From Vogesella margarita (GTDB lineage: Bacteria; Pseudomonadota; Gammaproteobacteria; Burkholderiales; Chromobacteriaceae), in assembly GCF_028548475.1 (NCBI RefSeq), contig NZ_JAQQLE010000011.1, positions 62,001 through 126,000 of the forward strand: DNA of 64,000 nt, written 5' to 3'. The notes under the pieces are model-generated. The model saw only the letters and a list, made by a program, of their open reading frames with translations. It did no database searches and had not been told where the DNA came from. Position numbers and translations under genes: made by a program. Positions 25,164 to 35,832 of this stretch are shown here, piece by piece; position 1 is the first letter of the stretch, and every line of letters starts with the position of its first letter.

Positions 25164-25511
25164 GCCACATTGATCCTTGAGATTGCGCTCCGGCCAGACC
25201 GCACCGGCAGGGGGACAGGTGAAACGACAGCGGCGGCCGTGCCACACGCCAGCGCCGCAAACACGCCGGCCGGCATCGCACCGGCCTCGACACGCATGTT
25301 ACCTGAAGCGCTGCCCGGCCATGCAGTCGGCCGCGTCCGGGCGTGCCGTTTATACAGCATAGATAATGCGGCCGCCTTCGCCCATCGCCAGGCGCACGCT
25401 CGTTGCCGGCCGGCGGCGTTTCCGGGTGCCGGCAAACGCGTTAAGCTGGCACCGCCGTGCGGCCAACGTTGGCCGCAGGGCGCTTCCGCCACCCCGATCA
25501 TACCCACCACC
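25164..25511. other. Divergent intergenic region
   Basis: This 348-base GC-rich gap between the GGDEF/EAL and chromate-transporter genes holds the palindromic element at 25458-25477 and otherwise nothing I can name. TTTATACAGCATAGATAAT near 25350 is a local AT-rich patch that might contain a promoter. Confidence 0.6.
25458..25477. repeat. TTGGCCGCA element, full palindrome
   Basis: TGCGGCCAACGTTGGCCGCA, a perfect 20-bp palindrome, lies 35 bases upstream of the chromate-transporter ATG and reads the core on both strands. Confidence 0.92.
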
Positions 25512-26873
<1,362 letters not shown>

Positions 26874-26897
26874 GGAAAAGTTGAGCGGAGGGAAAAC

Positions 26898-27275
26898 TCA
26901 GCGCGGCCAGGCGTACCACGCCAGCGCCAGCGCGCCGCCCAGCCACAGGCCGACGATCACCGCCGCCGCGCGGCGACTGCGCGGCCGCGTCAGTAGCGCT
27001 GCCGCATGTGCGCGACACTCGGCCAGCACCGCCGGCGGCAGGCAGCGCAACACCAGCAGCAGGCCCAGCGGCAGCAGCAGCAAGTCGTCGACATAGCCGA
27101 GCAGCGGCACAAAATCGGGGATCAGGTCGATCGGGCTCAGCGCGTAGGCGGCCACCAGCAGGGCCAGCAGCCGCAGCCAGTACGGCGTGGCCGGATGGCG
27201 CGCAGCAAAGTAGACGGTGACGACATCGCGCTTGAGCTGGTGCGCCCAGCACCGGGCGGTGGCAAGAAAGGACAT
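26898..27275 (-). CDS. YkvA-like DUF1232 membrane protein
   Basis: This 125-residue protein has the DUF1232 signature YALSPIDLIPDFVPLLGYVDDL (about residues 44-65) and a C-terminal hydrophobic segment (AAVIVGLWLGGALALAWYAW). I start at MSFLATAR with GGAG six bases upstream; the alternative TTG at 27299 lies inside the dispersed element and would add eight residues. Function is unknown. It converges on the chromate transporter. Confidence 0.85.
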   Translation of the reverse strand: MSFLATARCWAHQLKRDVVTVYFAARHPATPYWLRLLALLVAAYALSPIDLIPDFVPLLGYVDDLLLLPLGLLLVLRCLPPAVLAECRAHAAALLTRPRSRRAAAVIVGLWLGGALALAWYAWPR

Positions 27276-27285
27276 GGCGGCTCCA

Positions 27286-27298
27286 AAGGTTGGCCGCA
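27286..27298 (+). repeat. TTGGCCGCA element, single copy before a start codon
   Basis: An exact AAGGTTGGCCGCA lies 10 bases upstream of the YkvA-like ATG, in the divergent region with dsbC. Confidence 0.85.
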
Positions 27299-27464
27299 AA
27301 CCTGCGCCGGCCGGCAGCCGCTCATGCCGCGCTTATCCGGCACCAGGAGCAACCGCTTGCTGCCGCAATGCGGCGGTGGGTGATGAATAAGCAGCAGCAA
27401 AACGCAATCTGAACTATATCGGATTGTCCTTATTCTGCATCCATCAGCCATCGGGAGATTCATC

Positions 27465-28178
27465 ATGAGAATACTGCTGCGCAGTTCACTGCTGCTTACC
27501 GCCATGCTGTCGGCACTGGCGATGGCGGACGAGCAATCAGTGAAACGCTCATTCGAGGAACGCTTCCCCGGTGCAGAGGTGGCTTCGGTGAAAAAAGAGA
27601 CGCTGACCGGCCTGTACGAGGTCTATGCCGTCGGCCAGTTATTCTATGTCGATGAAAAGGTCAGCTACGCGATCCAGGGTAACCTGATCAATGCGCAGAC
27701 CCGGCAGAGCCTGAGTGCCGAACGCATGAAAGTGCTGTCCGAGATCAGCTTCAACAAATTGCCCTTCGAGCAGGCGATCAAGATCGTCAAGGGCAACGGC
27801 AAGCGCCAGGTGGCCGTGTTCGAGGACCCGGATTGCCCGTTCTGCAAACAGCTGGAACGCGAGCTGCAGAAGGTCAACGATGTCACCATCCATGTTTTCC
27901 TGTACCCACTTGAGCAACTGCACCCCGGCGCCACGCTGAAGTCGCGCAAGATCTGGTGTGCACCGGACCGCGCCAAGGCGTGGCTGGCCGCAGTCAATGA
28001 CAATACCCTGCCGGAGGGGAACGGCGAATGCGACACCCCGATCGCCAACCTGGCGAAACTGGCGCGCACCCACCGCATTACCGGCACACCGACACTGATC
28101 TTCGCCAATAACGAGCGCGTTGCCGGGGCGATACCGGCGGCACGGATAGAGCAGCTGCTGGGTAGCAAGACGCCCTGA
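27465..28178 (+). CDS. dsbC: Thiol:disulfide interchange protein DsbC
   Basis: This 237-residue periplasmic disulfide isomerase has a signal peptide (residues 1-21, ending ALAMA), an N-terminal dimerisation domain (to about 80) and a thioredoxin domain with the active site CPFC (124-127, in FEDPDCPFCKQLE). The second, structural pair is C165 and C189. The cis-proline loop is TGTPTLIF. Length and order fit DsbC and not the larger DsbG. A GGGAG ribosome binding site precedes the ATG. It is probably monocistronic, with a hairpin 40 bases after the stop. Confidence 0.94.
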   Translation: MRILLRSSLLLTAMLSALAMADEQSVKRSFEERFPGAEVASVKKETLTGLYEVYAVGQLFYVDEKVSYAIQGNLINAQTRQSLSAERMKVLSEISFNKLPFEQAIKIVKGNGKRQVAVFEDPDCPFCKQLERELQKVNDVTIHVFLYPLEQLHPGATLKSRKIWCAPDRAKAWLAAVNDNTLPEGNGECDTPIANLAKLARTHRITGTPTLIFANNERVAGAIPAARIEQLLGSKTP

Positions 28179-28218
28179 CGCATACTCCCTGAACCCTCGC
28201 AACCGAGTCAGTCACCGG

Positions 28219-28238
28219 CTAGCCGCCATCGCGGCTAG
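28219..28238. terminator. Hairpin after dsbC
   Basis: CTAGCCGC and GCGGCTAG form a perfect 8-bp stem around CATC. No T-tract follows, so termination efficiency is uncertain. Confidence 0.45.
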
Positions 28239-28660
28239 TCCGGCAACCACGCCTTGAGCGGTGCCGCCCAGCCGGTACCGCGACTCCCCGTACTCACTTG
28301 CAGCCGCATCCGGTGGCCGCCGGCATCACCCTCTTCCCGATTGCCCACGGCTCGGGATGCCTGCCTTGGGCAGCCTTCAGCACGGCTTCCGCTCACCACA
28401 CCTCGCTCAGCCTTTATCACGCAGCCCTGACACACGTCTTCTGCCGGCTTCACTTACGTTTGATTCATCCGGGATTTTTTCTTTGAATCCAAAACATCAT
28501 AATGTTTATGAAAATATTAAAATAACCCAAAAAAATTAAAACAAACAAATTATTAAAACCATCCTGTTTAAAGTAAATTCATCATAAAAAATGACAAAAT
28601 CAAAAAGCAACACAAAATTTTATAGCGACACAATATCGATAAAATTATCCGGGAGCAATA

Positions 28661-28688
28661 TTGCCACTGCCTGTACACTGTGTATAGT
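28661..28688 (+). promoter_or_regulatory. Predicted promoter of the metalloprotease gene
   Basis: TTGCCA (28661-28666) and TATAGT (28683-28688) are separated by 16 bases in an AT-rich context. If used, it gives a leader of about 230-240 bases before the start at 28930. Confidence 0.6.
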
Positions 28689-28929
28689 TCACGGTTGAAT
28701 TTTAATTTAATAACAGAAATATCCATCAGCTACCGATTTGGCAAGCAAAGGCACGGAATTTAATTCTAAAGTACTACATCACACTTTAAATATAGCGTTT
28801 ATTTAAAAGAAACACGCCAGCAGAAAACATTTTCCTGCTTTCAGGAAATGGGGAGTGGAGGAGTACAGTGATCAGCCGTGTGGCCAGTTGCGGAGGATGG
28901 ACTTTTCTTTTGATGATGAGAGGAATGTC

Positions 28930-30732
28930 ATGCTTCAACGCGCGATGCGTGCCTGCGGCCAACGTTTCGGCTTGCCGACAATGTTACTGGGCTACCTGCT
29001 GCTGTTGTGCTTTGCTACACCCGGCTTTGCCCAATCAGTGAACAATGCAGGGAAAACGCCACAAACCAACGCAACAGGTGCACAAGCACAGCTTGAAGGT
29101 GAACTGGAGGTCTGGATCGAAGATGACTTCAAGGGAAAGAAAAGCCGTACTCGGCACTTCTTGAAGACCGAATCAGGGCCGCGTTACGAACTCAAGTTCA
29201 AGAAATCCCCACCACAGCACGAGCCTGGCAGCAAGATCCGGGTGAAAGGCACGCAGAGCGGCGACACACTCACTCTGGAATTGGAGAGCAGTGATAGCAA
29301 CAGCTACCAAATCCTGGCCGCGCCAGCACCTGGCTTGAGTTCACTAGGGGAGCAAAAGACGGCGGTACTGCTGGTCAACTTCCAGGATCAGCCGACGAAC
29401 AAGCCGTGGACAACCGGTCAGTGGAACAGCTTTATGTTCGGCACGACCAGTGACTCGGTGAATCACTTCTTCCTTGAAAATTCGTACCAGCAGACTTGGC
29501 TAACCGGGAATACTTTCGGCTGGTATACATTGCCAATAAATAGCACGGATACCTGTAACCAAAACAATATCGCCACAGCAGCCAAGTCGGCGGCGGAAGC
29601 CGCTGGCGTAGATCTCTCTTCCTATACCCGACTAGTGTTCGCTTTTCCGGCAAACAGTTGTAGTTGGAGCGGTCTGTCATCCACAGTAAGCGTCCCATCC
29701 CAATCGTTTATCAATGGCGGAATGTCTCTGAACATCGTCACACACGAATTGGGTCATGCTTTGGGTTTGTTCCATTCACATGGGATTGACTGTGACGTCA
29801 GCGCAATCGGAAACATTTGTTCTTATGCGGAATATGGGGACAAGGTTGATACCATGGGTGCTGGCCTTGGGCACTTCAACGCGGCGCAAAAGGAACGGCT
29901 GGGGTGGCTTAATTACAATGTTTCCCCGCCAATTACGACCGTACAGAGCAACGGTAACTATGTTATCGAGCCAATTGAAACTGGGAGCAGCGGCAGCGCC
30001 AAGGGTCTGAAGATTCTAAAGGGAACCGACCCCACTACCGGTACCCTAAGCTGGTACTACCTCGAGTACAGACAGCCGATTGGAATCGATGCATATATCA
30101 CCAGCAAAAGTATTTACTATCCGGAAAACATTCTGGCCGGTGTGCTGGTTCATACAGCAACCGATGGTGCTGGAAATAGCAACCACGAGGTAGACATGAC
30201 TCCGGGTAGCCTAAACGCTTATTCCAGCCAAGACTTGAGCGATGCAGCCCTCGTTGTGGGTAAAAGCTACACAGATACTTCTGCTGGCGTAACTATCACT
30301 CCAACTTGGGCCAACAGTACCGGTATTGGTGTAGACGTCACTTTCAGCAAGTCGTCGTGCAACCGTGCCAATCCTTCGGTTGTAATGTCAACGCAAGCGT
30401 CTTCGGTAAAAGCTGGTTCGACCGTGATCTACACCGTGGTGGTGACCAACAACGACAGCAGTGAATGTGCCTCTTCCAACTTCAACCTGCAAGGAACTTT
30501 GCCCACAGGCTGGACCGAAGCCTGGTCAGCATCCCAAATGAATATTGGAGCTGGTAGTACGGCATCTACCTCCGTGACGATAACCTCTTCGACGACATCA
30601 ACCGCAGGAACCTATAGCATCACCGGCAAGGCGACCAATAGCATAGCAACAAGCTACAGCGGCAGCACTTCCAGCAATTATGTCATTGCTACTTCCTCAA
30701 CAACAACGAGCAAAGGTAAAGGCCGCAAGTAA
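28930..30732 (+). CDS. Secreted M11-like (gametolysin-type) zinc metalloprotease with C-terminal NEW3-like domain
   Basis: This 600-residue protein starts at MLQRAM after an AGAGGA ribosome binding site; a signal peptide ends at PGFAQ (about residue 35). A propeptide-like region follows. The metzincin zinc motif HELGHALGLFHS is at 272-283, and the Met-turn DTMGAGLGHFNAAQKERLGW follows, as in M11 peptidases. From about residue 485 a beta-sandwich (PSVVMSTQASSVKAGSTVIYTVVVTNNDSSEC) resembles NEW3/DUF11 modules that bind surfaces. The tail TTTSKGKGRK is strongly basic. Base composition is lower in GC than the flanking genome. The protein is probably released outside or held at the cell surface. 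Confidence 0.85.
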   Translation: MLQRAMRACGQRFGLPTMLLGYLLLLCFATPGFAQSVNNAGKTPQTNATGAQAQLEGELEVWIEDDFKGKKSRTRHFLKTESGPRYELKFKKSPPQHEPGSKIRVKGTQSGDTLTLELESSDSNSYQILAAPAPGLSSLGEQKTAVLLVNFQDQPTNKPWTTGQWNSFMFGTTSDSVNHFFLENSYQQTWLTGNTFGWYTLPINSTDTCNQNNIATAAKSAAEAAGVDLSSYTRLVFAFPANSCSWSGLSSTVSVPSQSFINGGMSLNIVTHELGHALGLFHSHGIDCDVSAIGNICSYAEYGDKVDTMGAGLGHFNAAQKERLGWLNYNVSPPITTVQSNGNYVIEPIETGSSGSAKGLKILKGTDPTTGTLSWYYLEYRQPIGIDAYITSKSIYYPENILAGVLVHTATDGAGNSNHEVDMTPGSLNAYSSQDLSDAALVVGKSYTDTSAGVTITPTWANSTGIGVDVTFSKSSCNRANPSVVMSTQASSVKAGSTVIYTVVVTNNDSSECASSNFNLQGTLPTGWTEAWSASQMNIGAGSTASTSVTITSSTTSTAGTYSITGKATNSIATSYSGSTSSNYVIATSSTTTSKGKGRK

Positions 30733-30770
30733 GACAGATTTAGCGCTCTTGTCGAACCTGGCTGGTTACC

Positions 30771-30819
30771 ATAAAACAAAGGGCAATGGGTCTTTCGCCC
30801 CATCGCCCTTTTGTTTTAT
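30771..30819. terminator. Long bidirectional terminator between two secreted-protein genes
   Basis: A-rich and T-rich flanks (AAAACAAA / TTTTGTTTT) continue the stem GGGC-ATGGG / CCCAT-GCCC around a TCTTTCG loop. It lies between the converging metalloprotease and the large secreted protein gene and can serve both. Confidence 0.88.
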
Positions 30820-30837
30820 CCAACCAGAACATCAAGC

Positions 30838-32763
30838 TTAATGCTGATTTGGATCTGTTGGATACTTGTCATTAACGTCGGCAAAAGAGTCGACATCATC
30901 ATCACACAGGAAGCACGAAACCACAGATGACTTCTCTTCGAATGCTTTTGTGCTGAGTGCGCCATGAGCTTTGGCAGTTGCCTGATCCGTAAAGAACGTC
31001 GTAGACGGGTCAGTCTGACCATTCAAGTCGCCATTAGTCGGCGTGTAGCTGCCGATGAAGCAAGCAGTTTCACCCGGAGACAGATTAAGGTCATTGGCTG
31101 CCGTTACAGGAGAGGCTGGCTTCGGTGGGGTGCTGCTGTCGCAAAGCACTTGAGTTAAGTGGCCAATCACTTGGCTACCCAGAGCTCCGACTTTGCTGTC
31201 GGTTACCGAGTCGATCACCACACTCTCGTTGACGGGCACTGGCACGTTATTAACCAAAATCGAAGCCGGGTTTGTGACAGTGACTGCAACACTTGCCAGC
31301 AGCTGGATCGGATCGCTAGCCACGCTAGAGGGCACAATATTCAGACCCGTACATTGCTTGGTGATCTGCAGGCCGGAATTTACAGTAGCCGAGCAAGTGT
31401 CGCTCTGAACACCACTCTTCGAAATATCCGACAACCCAGATGAGGACCCTGCCAAAACATTAACGGCATTCTGGAAGCCATTTGCGGAACCGGTACACGT
31501 GATTTCAACGCTCACATCTGCACCTGCTGCCAAGCTGCTGGTGAGTTTTACCGGAGTACCACCATTCGTAAGTGGAACGTTGTCAACGTTTTGATCGCCG
31601 GTATTACTGTTTGCAAGGATTTTGCAGGTCTCGCCGGATGGAATAGCGTTGGCTGCCTCGTTGAACGATACGTCATGGACAGTACCGGTTGCACTGTCGT
31701 TGGTAATGGTCACCTTGAACGTACTTGTGTAGTTGTTGTCCGCCGTATTCACGACAGTAGTTTCGCAAGACTTGCTCGCCTTGATACTACAGCTAGCGAA
31801 GTCACCGATCACAAAGTCAAAGATGGTTGCACCCAGCGAGGTGGACGAACGGGTATCAGCCAAGTAACGGTTAAAGCAACCGGAGATGCCAGCCGCAGTC
31901 AGGTCGATACCACCTTCGAAGAACATGCCAAGATCCAAGTCGGTAGGACTGTCATAACCTGGATTCGGATTGGAAGTCTTGGTCTTGACCAGCCAAGGCA
32001 CTTGGTCTCCATTGCCGGTCCCGGAGCCATTAAGAACCACATCGTTTACTCTCGCGCAGACGTTACCGCTACCACTACCACATTCCGCCCCCACGGCTAC
32101 CGGATTAGAGTCGAGATAACCATTCGCACCGCCAACCCACTTGTACGCCTTTATCTCACTGACCCGACCACCACTGGTGAACTCGGATACGATCAGCACG
32201 TCACCATCAGTGTGACTCCCCACAAAGGGAGTCGATCCGCCACCACTAGGGCAACTTACGCTTGGATCTTTGAGGAACCAGAAACCGACATCCTTGGTAC
32301 CCTCGTTGGAGGCCACGTCCAATGCAAAATAGACAAACAGATGTGGCTTGTTATCAGCCCCGGTCTTGACGGCTGCAACTGCGAAGGCATTGTTGATATC
32401 GGTCTTGTCATTGACATTGTTGGTCCTCTTACACTGCCAGCCCGGAGTAATATTCAGGGTGTCCTTACTCCCCGTGGCAAAGAGGCTGTCATCGTTGTTA
32501 CCGGTAGGATTGAAGTCTGCCCTGAACAACTGTGCGCTGAAACCAGCAGGCAGCGCGTTATAAGTAACACCTGCGCCAGGAAGCTTTCCTGTGAAAATAT
32601 TAGTCCAGTCAGGTTTCGTGGAGTTACCCCCGGTCATGTTGCCGTCAAGTTCAAAATGTGTTGCTGGGTCATCTGCTAAGGCCAGCGGCGCAATGCCCAT
32701 TACGCCCAGACAGCAGAGGGCGAAGGCGGACAGCGCCTTTCTTAGCTTGCTTAATGAGAACAT
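30838..32763 (-). CDS. Large secreted cysteine-containing protein of unknown function
   Basis: I cannot name this 641-residue protein. A signal peptide ends near residue 30 (GIAPLALADD). The first 300 residues (FELDGNMTGGNSTKPDWTNIF, GWQCKRTNNVNDKTDINNA, GFWFLKDPSVSCPSGGG, DLDLGMFFEGGIDLT) look like a beta-rich extracellular domain. Residues about 310-600 contain two or three DUF11-like Ig repeats (CSIKASKSCETTV, LQITKQCTGL, each followed by V-VTN-type strands). The C terminus is CFLCDDDVDSFADVND, acidic. There is no membrane anchor or sorting signal I recognise. It has a strong GGAGG ribosome binding site, AT-rich codons, and converges with the metalloprotease; both may be islet cargo. Confidence 0.75.
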   Translation of the reverse strand: MFSLSKLRKALSAFALCCLGVMGIAPLALADDPATHFELDGNMTGGNSTKPDWTNIFTGKLPGAGVTYNALPAGFSAQLFRADFNPTGNNDDSLFATGSKDTLNITPGWQCKRTNNVNDKTDINNAFAVAAVKTGADNKPHLFVYFALDVASNEGTKDVGFWFLKDPSVSCPSGGGSTPFVGSHTDGDVLIVSEFTSGGRVSEIKAYKWVGGANGYLDSNPVAVGAECGSGSGNVCARVNDVVLNGSGTGNGDQVPWLVKTKTSNPNPGYDSPTDLDLGMFFEGGIDLTAAGISGCFNRYLADTRSSTSLGATIFDFVIGDFASCSIKASKSCETTVVNTADNNYTSTFKVTITNDSATGTVHDVSFNEAANAIPSGETCKILANSNTGDQNVDNVPLTNGGTPVKLTSSLAAGADVSVEITCTGSANGFQNAVNVLAGSSSGLSDISKSGVQSDTCSATVNSGLQITKQCTGLNIVPSSVASDPIQLLASVAVTVTNPASILVNNVPVPVNESVVIDSVTDSKVGALGSQVIGHLTQVLCDSSTPPKPASPVTAANDLNLSPGETACFIGSYTPTNGDLNGQTDPSTTFFTDQATAKAHGALSTKAFEEKSSVVSCFLCDDDVDSFADVNDKYPTDPNQH

Positions 32764-33004
32764 GTTGTGCCTCCATTAGATCGCAATGTAGAGGCGGTTC
32801 CTGCCAAGGAATCGCACGCGTGATTCCCACCTCATGGCACGTGCCGAGAACGTTCACACCGCATGGCTTCTTCCATGGTGGCGACGACACCAGCAAGTGC
32901 CGATACCACCGCTAAAGCTCTATCGGATACTGCACCTCGTCCTGACAAACCCAGACCGCACTGAAAGCCCTCCTCCCTGATGCCGGCCGGTTTTGTTACG
33001 CTTT

Positions 33005-33033
33005 ATCGTAGGTTATGGTAAAAACAGATTCAA
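33005..33033 (-). promoter_or_regulatory. Predicted promoter of the large secreted protein gene
   Basis: On the minus strand TTGAAT and TACGAT are separated by 17 bases. The distance from the -10 box to the start codon at 32763 is about 242 bases, the same as for the converging metalloprotease gene. Confidence 0.55.
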
Positions 33034-33201
33034 GCGATAGTTGAAAATATAACATCAGGAAAACCGGCGGGGAAAGCGGTATTGATCGGCATTTTTATGG
33101 CAGAAAGCGCCACGGGAAGTCACGAAACAGACAGGTAGCGATGCGGCGGCAATGCAGTATAGACCCAGGCGCGATCGCGGGCCGGCGGCGCGTCATGCAG
33201 C

Positions 33202-33227
33202 AGCCCCGCATCGGACGATGCGGGGCT
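33202..33227. terminator. Perfect 12-bp hairpin downstream of ahpF
   Basis: AGCCCCGCATCG and CGATGCGGGGCT pair around GA. It lies beyond the inverted element pair after ahpF and lacks a T-tract. Confidence 0.5.
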
Positions 33228-33247
33228 GGCCTTGCAGGAGTGGGAAG

Positions 33248-33280
33248 CAAAGGTTGGCCGCAAGCTGCGGCCAACCTTTG
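33248..33280. repeat. TTGGCCGCA element, inverted pair forming a 15-bp stem
   Basis: Two exact copies (33250-33262 plus, 33266-33278 minus) face each other across AGC. With one more base on each side they make 15-bp perfect arms. The pair adjoins the ahpF stop codon at 33283, as terminator-type inverted repeats do, but no T-tract follows. Confidence 0.92.
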
Positions 33281-33282
33281 GC

Positions 33283-34857
33283 TCAGTCGGCGGTGACGCC
33301 GCTGCGGATCAGGTGGTCGAAAGCGCCCAGCGCAGCCTTGGCGCCCTCGCCCATGGCGATGATGATCTGCTTGTACGGCACGTCGGTCACGTCGCCAGCG
33401 GCGAACACCCCCGGCACGGTGGTGTCCTGATGGCGGCCAACCAGAATCTCGCCACGGCTGGACAGCTCCACGCTGCCGCGCAGCCAGTCGGTGTTCGGCA
33501 ACAGGCCGATCTGCACGAAAATCCCCTCCAGCGCAATGTGGCGCGCTTCGCCGCTGGCACGGTCAATATAGTCAAGGCCGCTCACCTTGCTACCATCGCC
33601 CGTCACTGCGGTGGTCTGCGCCTGCAGGATCACCGTGACATTGGGCAGGCTGCGCAGCTTGTTCTGCAGCACCGCATCGGCACGCATGGCATCGCCGAAC
33701 TCCAGCAGGGTAACGTGCGACACGATGCCGGCCAGGTCGATGGCTGCTTCAACGCCGGAGTTGCCGCCGCCAATCACCGCCACGCGCTTGCCCTTGAACA
33801 GCGGGCCGTCGCAGTGCGGGCAGTAAGCCACGCCCTTATTTCGATACTCTTTTTCGCCCGGCACGTTCATTTCGCGCCAGCGCGCACCGGTGGCGATGAT
33901 CACCGTTTTGGCTTTCAGGACTGCACCGCTTTGCAGCTGGATTTCGGTCAGGCCGCTGGCGGTTTCGCTGGCCGGCAGCAGCTTGCTGGCACGCTGCAGG
34001 TTCATCACGTCCACGTCGTATTCCTTGACGTGCTGCTCCAGCGCCATCGCCAGCTTCGGGCCTTCGGTTTCCTTCACCGAGATGAAGTTCTCGATGCCCA
34101 TGGTGTCCAGCACCTGGCCGCCGAAACGCTCGGCCACCACGCCGGTGCGAATGCCCTTGCGGGCGGTGTAGATGGCTGCCGCCGCGCCAGCCGGGCCGCC
34201 ACCCACCACCAGCACGTCAAACGCCTCCTTGGCGGCAATCTTGTCGGCCTCGCGCGCTGCCGCTCCGGTATCTAGCCGGGCAACAATCTCTTCCAGCCCC
34301 ATGCGCCCCTGACCAAACACTTCGCCGTTCAGGTACACGGTAGGTACCGACATGATCTGGCGGGCGGATACCTCATCCTGGAACAGCGCACCATCGATCA
34401 TGGTGTGGCGGATGTTCGGGTTCAGCACCGCCATCAGGTTCAGCGCCTGCACTACGTCCGGGCAGTTCTGGCACGACAGCGAGATATAGGTTTCAAAGCG
34501 GAATTCGCCTTGCAGCTCTTTCACCTGCGCAATCAGCTCCTGCCCGGCCTTGGACGGATGGCCGCCCACCTGCAGCAGCGCCAGTACCAGCGAGGTGAAT
34601 TCGTGCCCCATTGGCACACCGGCAAACTGCACGCGCGGCGCGGTGTCGCCACTGCGGCCAACGCTGAACGACGGCTGGCGGGCATCGTTGCCATCGAAGC
34701 GAGCGCTTACCTTGTCGGACAGACTGGCGATGTCGGCTAGCAGGCCGCGCACTTCCTCGTCCTTGGCGCCGCCGCCCAGACTGGCCACCAGCTCGATCGG
34801 GTGCTGCAGGTTAGTGAGGTAGGCTTGCAGTTGGGTCTTGATAGCGTTGTCCAGCAT
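33283..34857 (-). CDS. ahpF: Alkyl hydroperoxide reductase subunit F
   Basis: This 524-residue flavoprotein passes electrons from NADH through FAD and two dithiols to AhpC. The N-terminal double-thioredoxin part carries CQNC (129-132); the thioredoxin-reductase part has the FAD motif [21 protein letters not shown] (215-235), CPHC (346-349) and the NAD motif [19 protein letters not shown]. All four redox cysteines are present and lie at nearly the same positions as in E. coli AhpF. AGGAG-type ribosome binding site. It lies 245 bases downstream of ahpC on the same strand. Confidence 0.97.
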   Translation of the reverse strand: MLDNAIKTQLQAYLTNLQHPIELVASLGGGAKDEEVRGLLADIASLSDKVSARFDGNDARQPSFSVGRSGDTAPRVQFAGVPMGHEFTSLVLALLQVGGHPSKAGQELIAQVKELQGEFRFETYISLSCQNCPDVVQALNLMAVLNPNIRHTMIDGALFQDEVSARQIMSVPTVYLNGEVFGQGRMGLEEIVARLDTGAAAREADKIAAKEAFDVLVVGGGPAGAAAAIYTARKGIRTGVVAERFGGQVLDTMGIENFISVKETEGPKLAMALEQHVKEYDVDVMNLQRASKLLPASETASGLTEIQLQSGAVLKAKTVIIATGARWREMNVPGEKEYRNKGVAYCPHCDGPLFKGKRVAVIGGGNSGVEAAIDLAGIVSHVTLLEFGDAMRADAVLQNKLRSLPNVTVILQAQTTAVTGDGSKVSGLDYIDRASGEARHIALEGIFVQIGLLPNTDWLRGSVELSSRGEILVGRHQDTTVPGVFAAGDVTDVPYKQIIIAMGEGAKAALGAFDHLIRSGVTAD

Positions 34858-34898
34858 GATGTGCTCCTTGGTATACGGGTACCCGGGAAAGCGGCTTC

Positions 34899-34911
34899 AA
34901 GGTTGGCCGCA
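34899..34911 (+). repeat. TTGGCCGCA element, single copy between ahpC and ahpF
   Basis: An exact AAGGTTGGCCGCA lies 41 bases upstream of the ahpF start codon. Confidence 0.85.
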
Positions 34912-35102
34912 AGGCCGTTTTCCGGGGCACCCGGCAATGAATGTCGGGTACTTTTTTGTGTGGGGTTGCCACCTGGTTTCCGCCGATGATTCGGTCCGAG
35001 AGCGCGAAGGCAAGCAAGCGGGGGCGCAGACAGTACATGGAGTACGGCAAGCCCCCGCGCCGCGCCGCCGACAAAGCTATCGGGTCGAAGCGCGGCGGAA
35101 AC

Positions 35103-35666
35103 TCAGATCTTGCCGACCAGATCCAGCGACGGTGCCAGCGTGGCATCGCCTTCTTTCCACTTGGCCGGGCACACTTCACCCGGGTGGGCGGCCACGTACT
35201 GGGCGGCCTTGATCTTGCGCAGTAGTTCGGCGGCATCGCGGCCCACGCCGCCGGCACTGATTTCCACGATCTGGATCTTGCCTTCCGGGTCGATCACGAA
35301 GGTACCGCGGTCGGCCAGGCCAGCTTCCTCGATCAGCACGCCGAAGTTGCGCGAGATCAGGTGGGTCGGGTCGGCCAGCATCGGGTACTGGATCTTCTTG
35401 ATGGTGTCGGAGGTGTCGTGCCACGCCTTGTGGGTGAAGTGGGTGTCGGTGGAGACCGAGTAGATTTCCACGCCCAGCTTCTGGAATTCCGGGTACAGGT
35501 CAGCCAGGTCGCCCAGCTCGGTCGGGCATACGAAGGTGAAGTCCGCCGGGTAGAAGAAGACAACGGACCACTTGCCCAGCAGGGTCTGGTCAGTCACGTC
35601 GATGAACTGGCCGTTGTGGAAGGCTTTGCTGGCAAACGGTTTGATCTGGCTGTTGATGATGGACAT
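35103..35666 (-). CDS. ahpC: Alkyl hydroperoxide reductase subunit C (peroxiredoxin)
   Basis: This 187-residue typical 2-Cys peroxiredoxin reduces hydrogen peroxide, organic peroxides and peroxynitrite. The peroxidatic cysteine is C47 ([16 protein letters not shown]) and the resolving one C166 ([10 protein letters not shown]). AGGAG precedes the ATG. It is upstream of ahpF on the same strand. The AT-rich region at 35700-35800 contains an ATAG-N7-CATT-N7-GAAT series that only loosely resembles an OxyR site, so peroxide control is likely from the family but not proven by the sequence. Confidence 0.97.
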   Translation of the reverse strand: MSIINSQIKPFASKAFHNGQFIDVTDQTLLGKWSVVFFYPADFTFVCPTELGDLADLYPEFQKLGVEIYSVSTDTHFTHKAWHDTSDTIKKIQYPMLADPTHLISRNFGVLIEEAGLADRGTFVIDPEGKIQIVEISAGGVGRDAAELLRKIKAAQYVAAHPGEVCPAKWKEGDATLAPSLDLVGKI

Positions 35667-35832
35667 GCTTGGCTCCTTGGATCGGTGAGTCGTTGTTGAC
35701 GGATGCCATCATGCCGGATAGAAATAGTCATTTCCAATTGAATGTTTATTTCGTATAGTTTTATTTTCTTTATCGCCCCATTACGCGCGCCCCGGCTGCG
35801 TACGACGGGCGTGTCCAGAGTGAGAATCCCCG

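Larger units (their letters stand above)
28179..28929. other. Long intergenic region, GC-rich then sharply AT-rich
   Basis: From dsbC to about 28450 the base composition is like the rest of the window and contains the hairpin at 28219-28238. From about 28470 to 28900 it becomes very AT-rich, with runs such as AAAAATTAAAACAAAC. This part holds a good promoter (28661-28688), a stem-loop (28831-28848) and the leader of the metalloprotease gene. I see no convincing gene. Confidence 0.7.
32764..33282. other. Long intergenic region upstream of the large secreted protein
   Basis: This 519-base gap holds the leader and predicted promoter of the secreted protein gene (33005-33033, minus strand), a 12-bp hairpin (33202-33227) and an inverted pair of TTGGCCGCA elements (33248-33280) adjoining the ahpF stop. 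I see no gene. Confidence 0.7.

Noticed and set aside
28689-28929. Cyclic di-GMP riboswitch in the metalloprotease leader
   Set aside because: The conserved GEMM sequences are absent; the leader has one short stem-loop and is otherwise AT-rich.
35667-35832. OxyR binding site before ahpC
   Set aside because: The ATAG-N7-CTAT series is only loosely matched, so I mention it in the ahpC entry but do not list a site.
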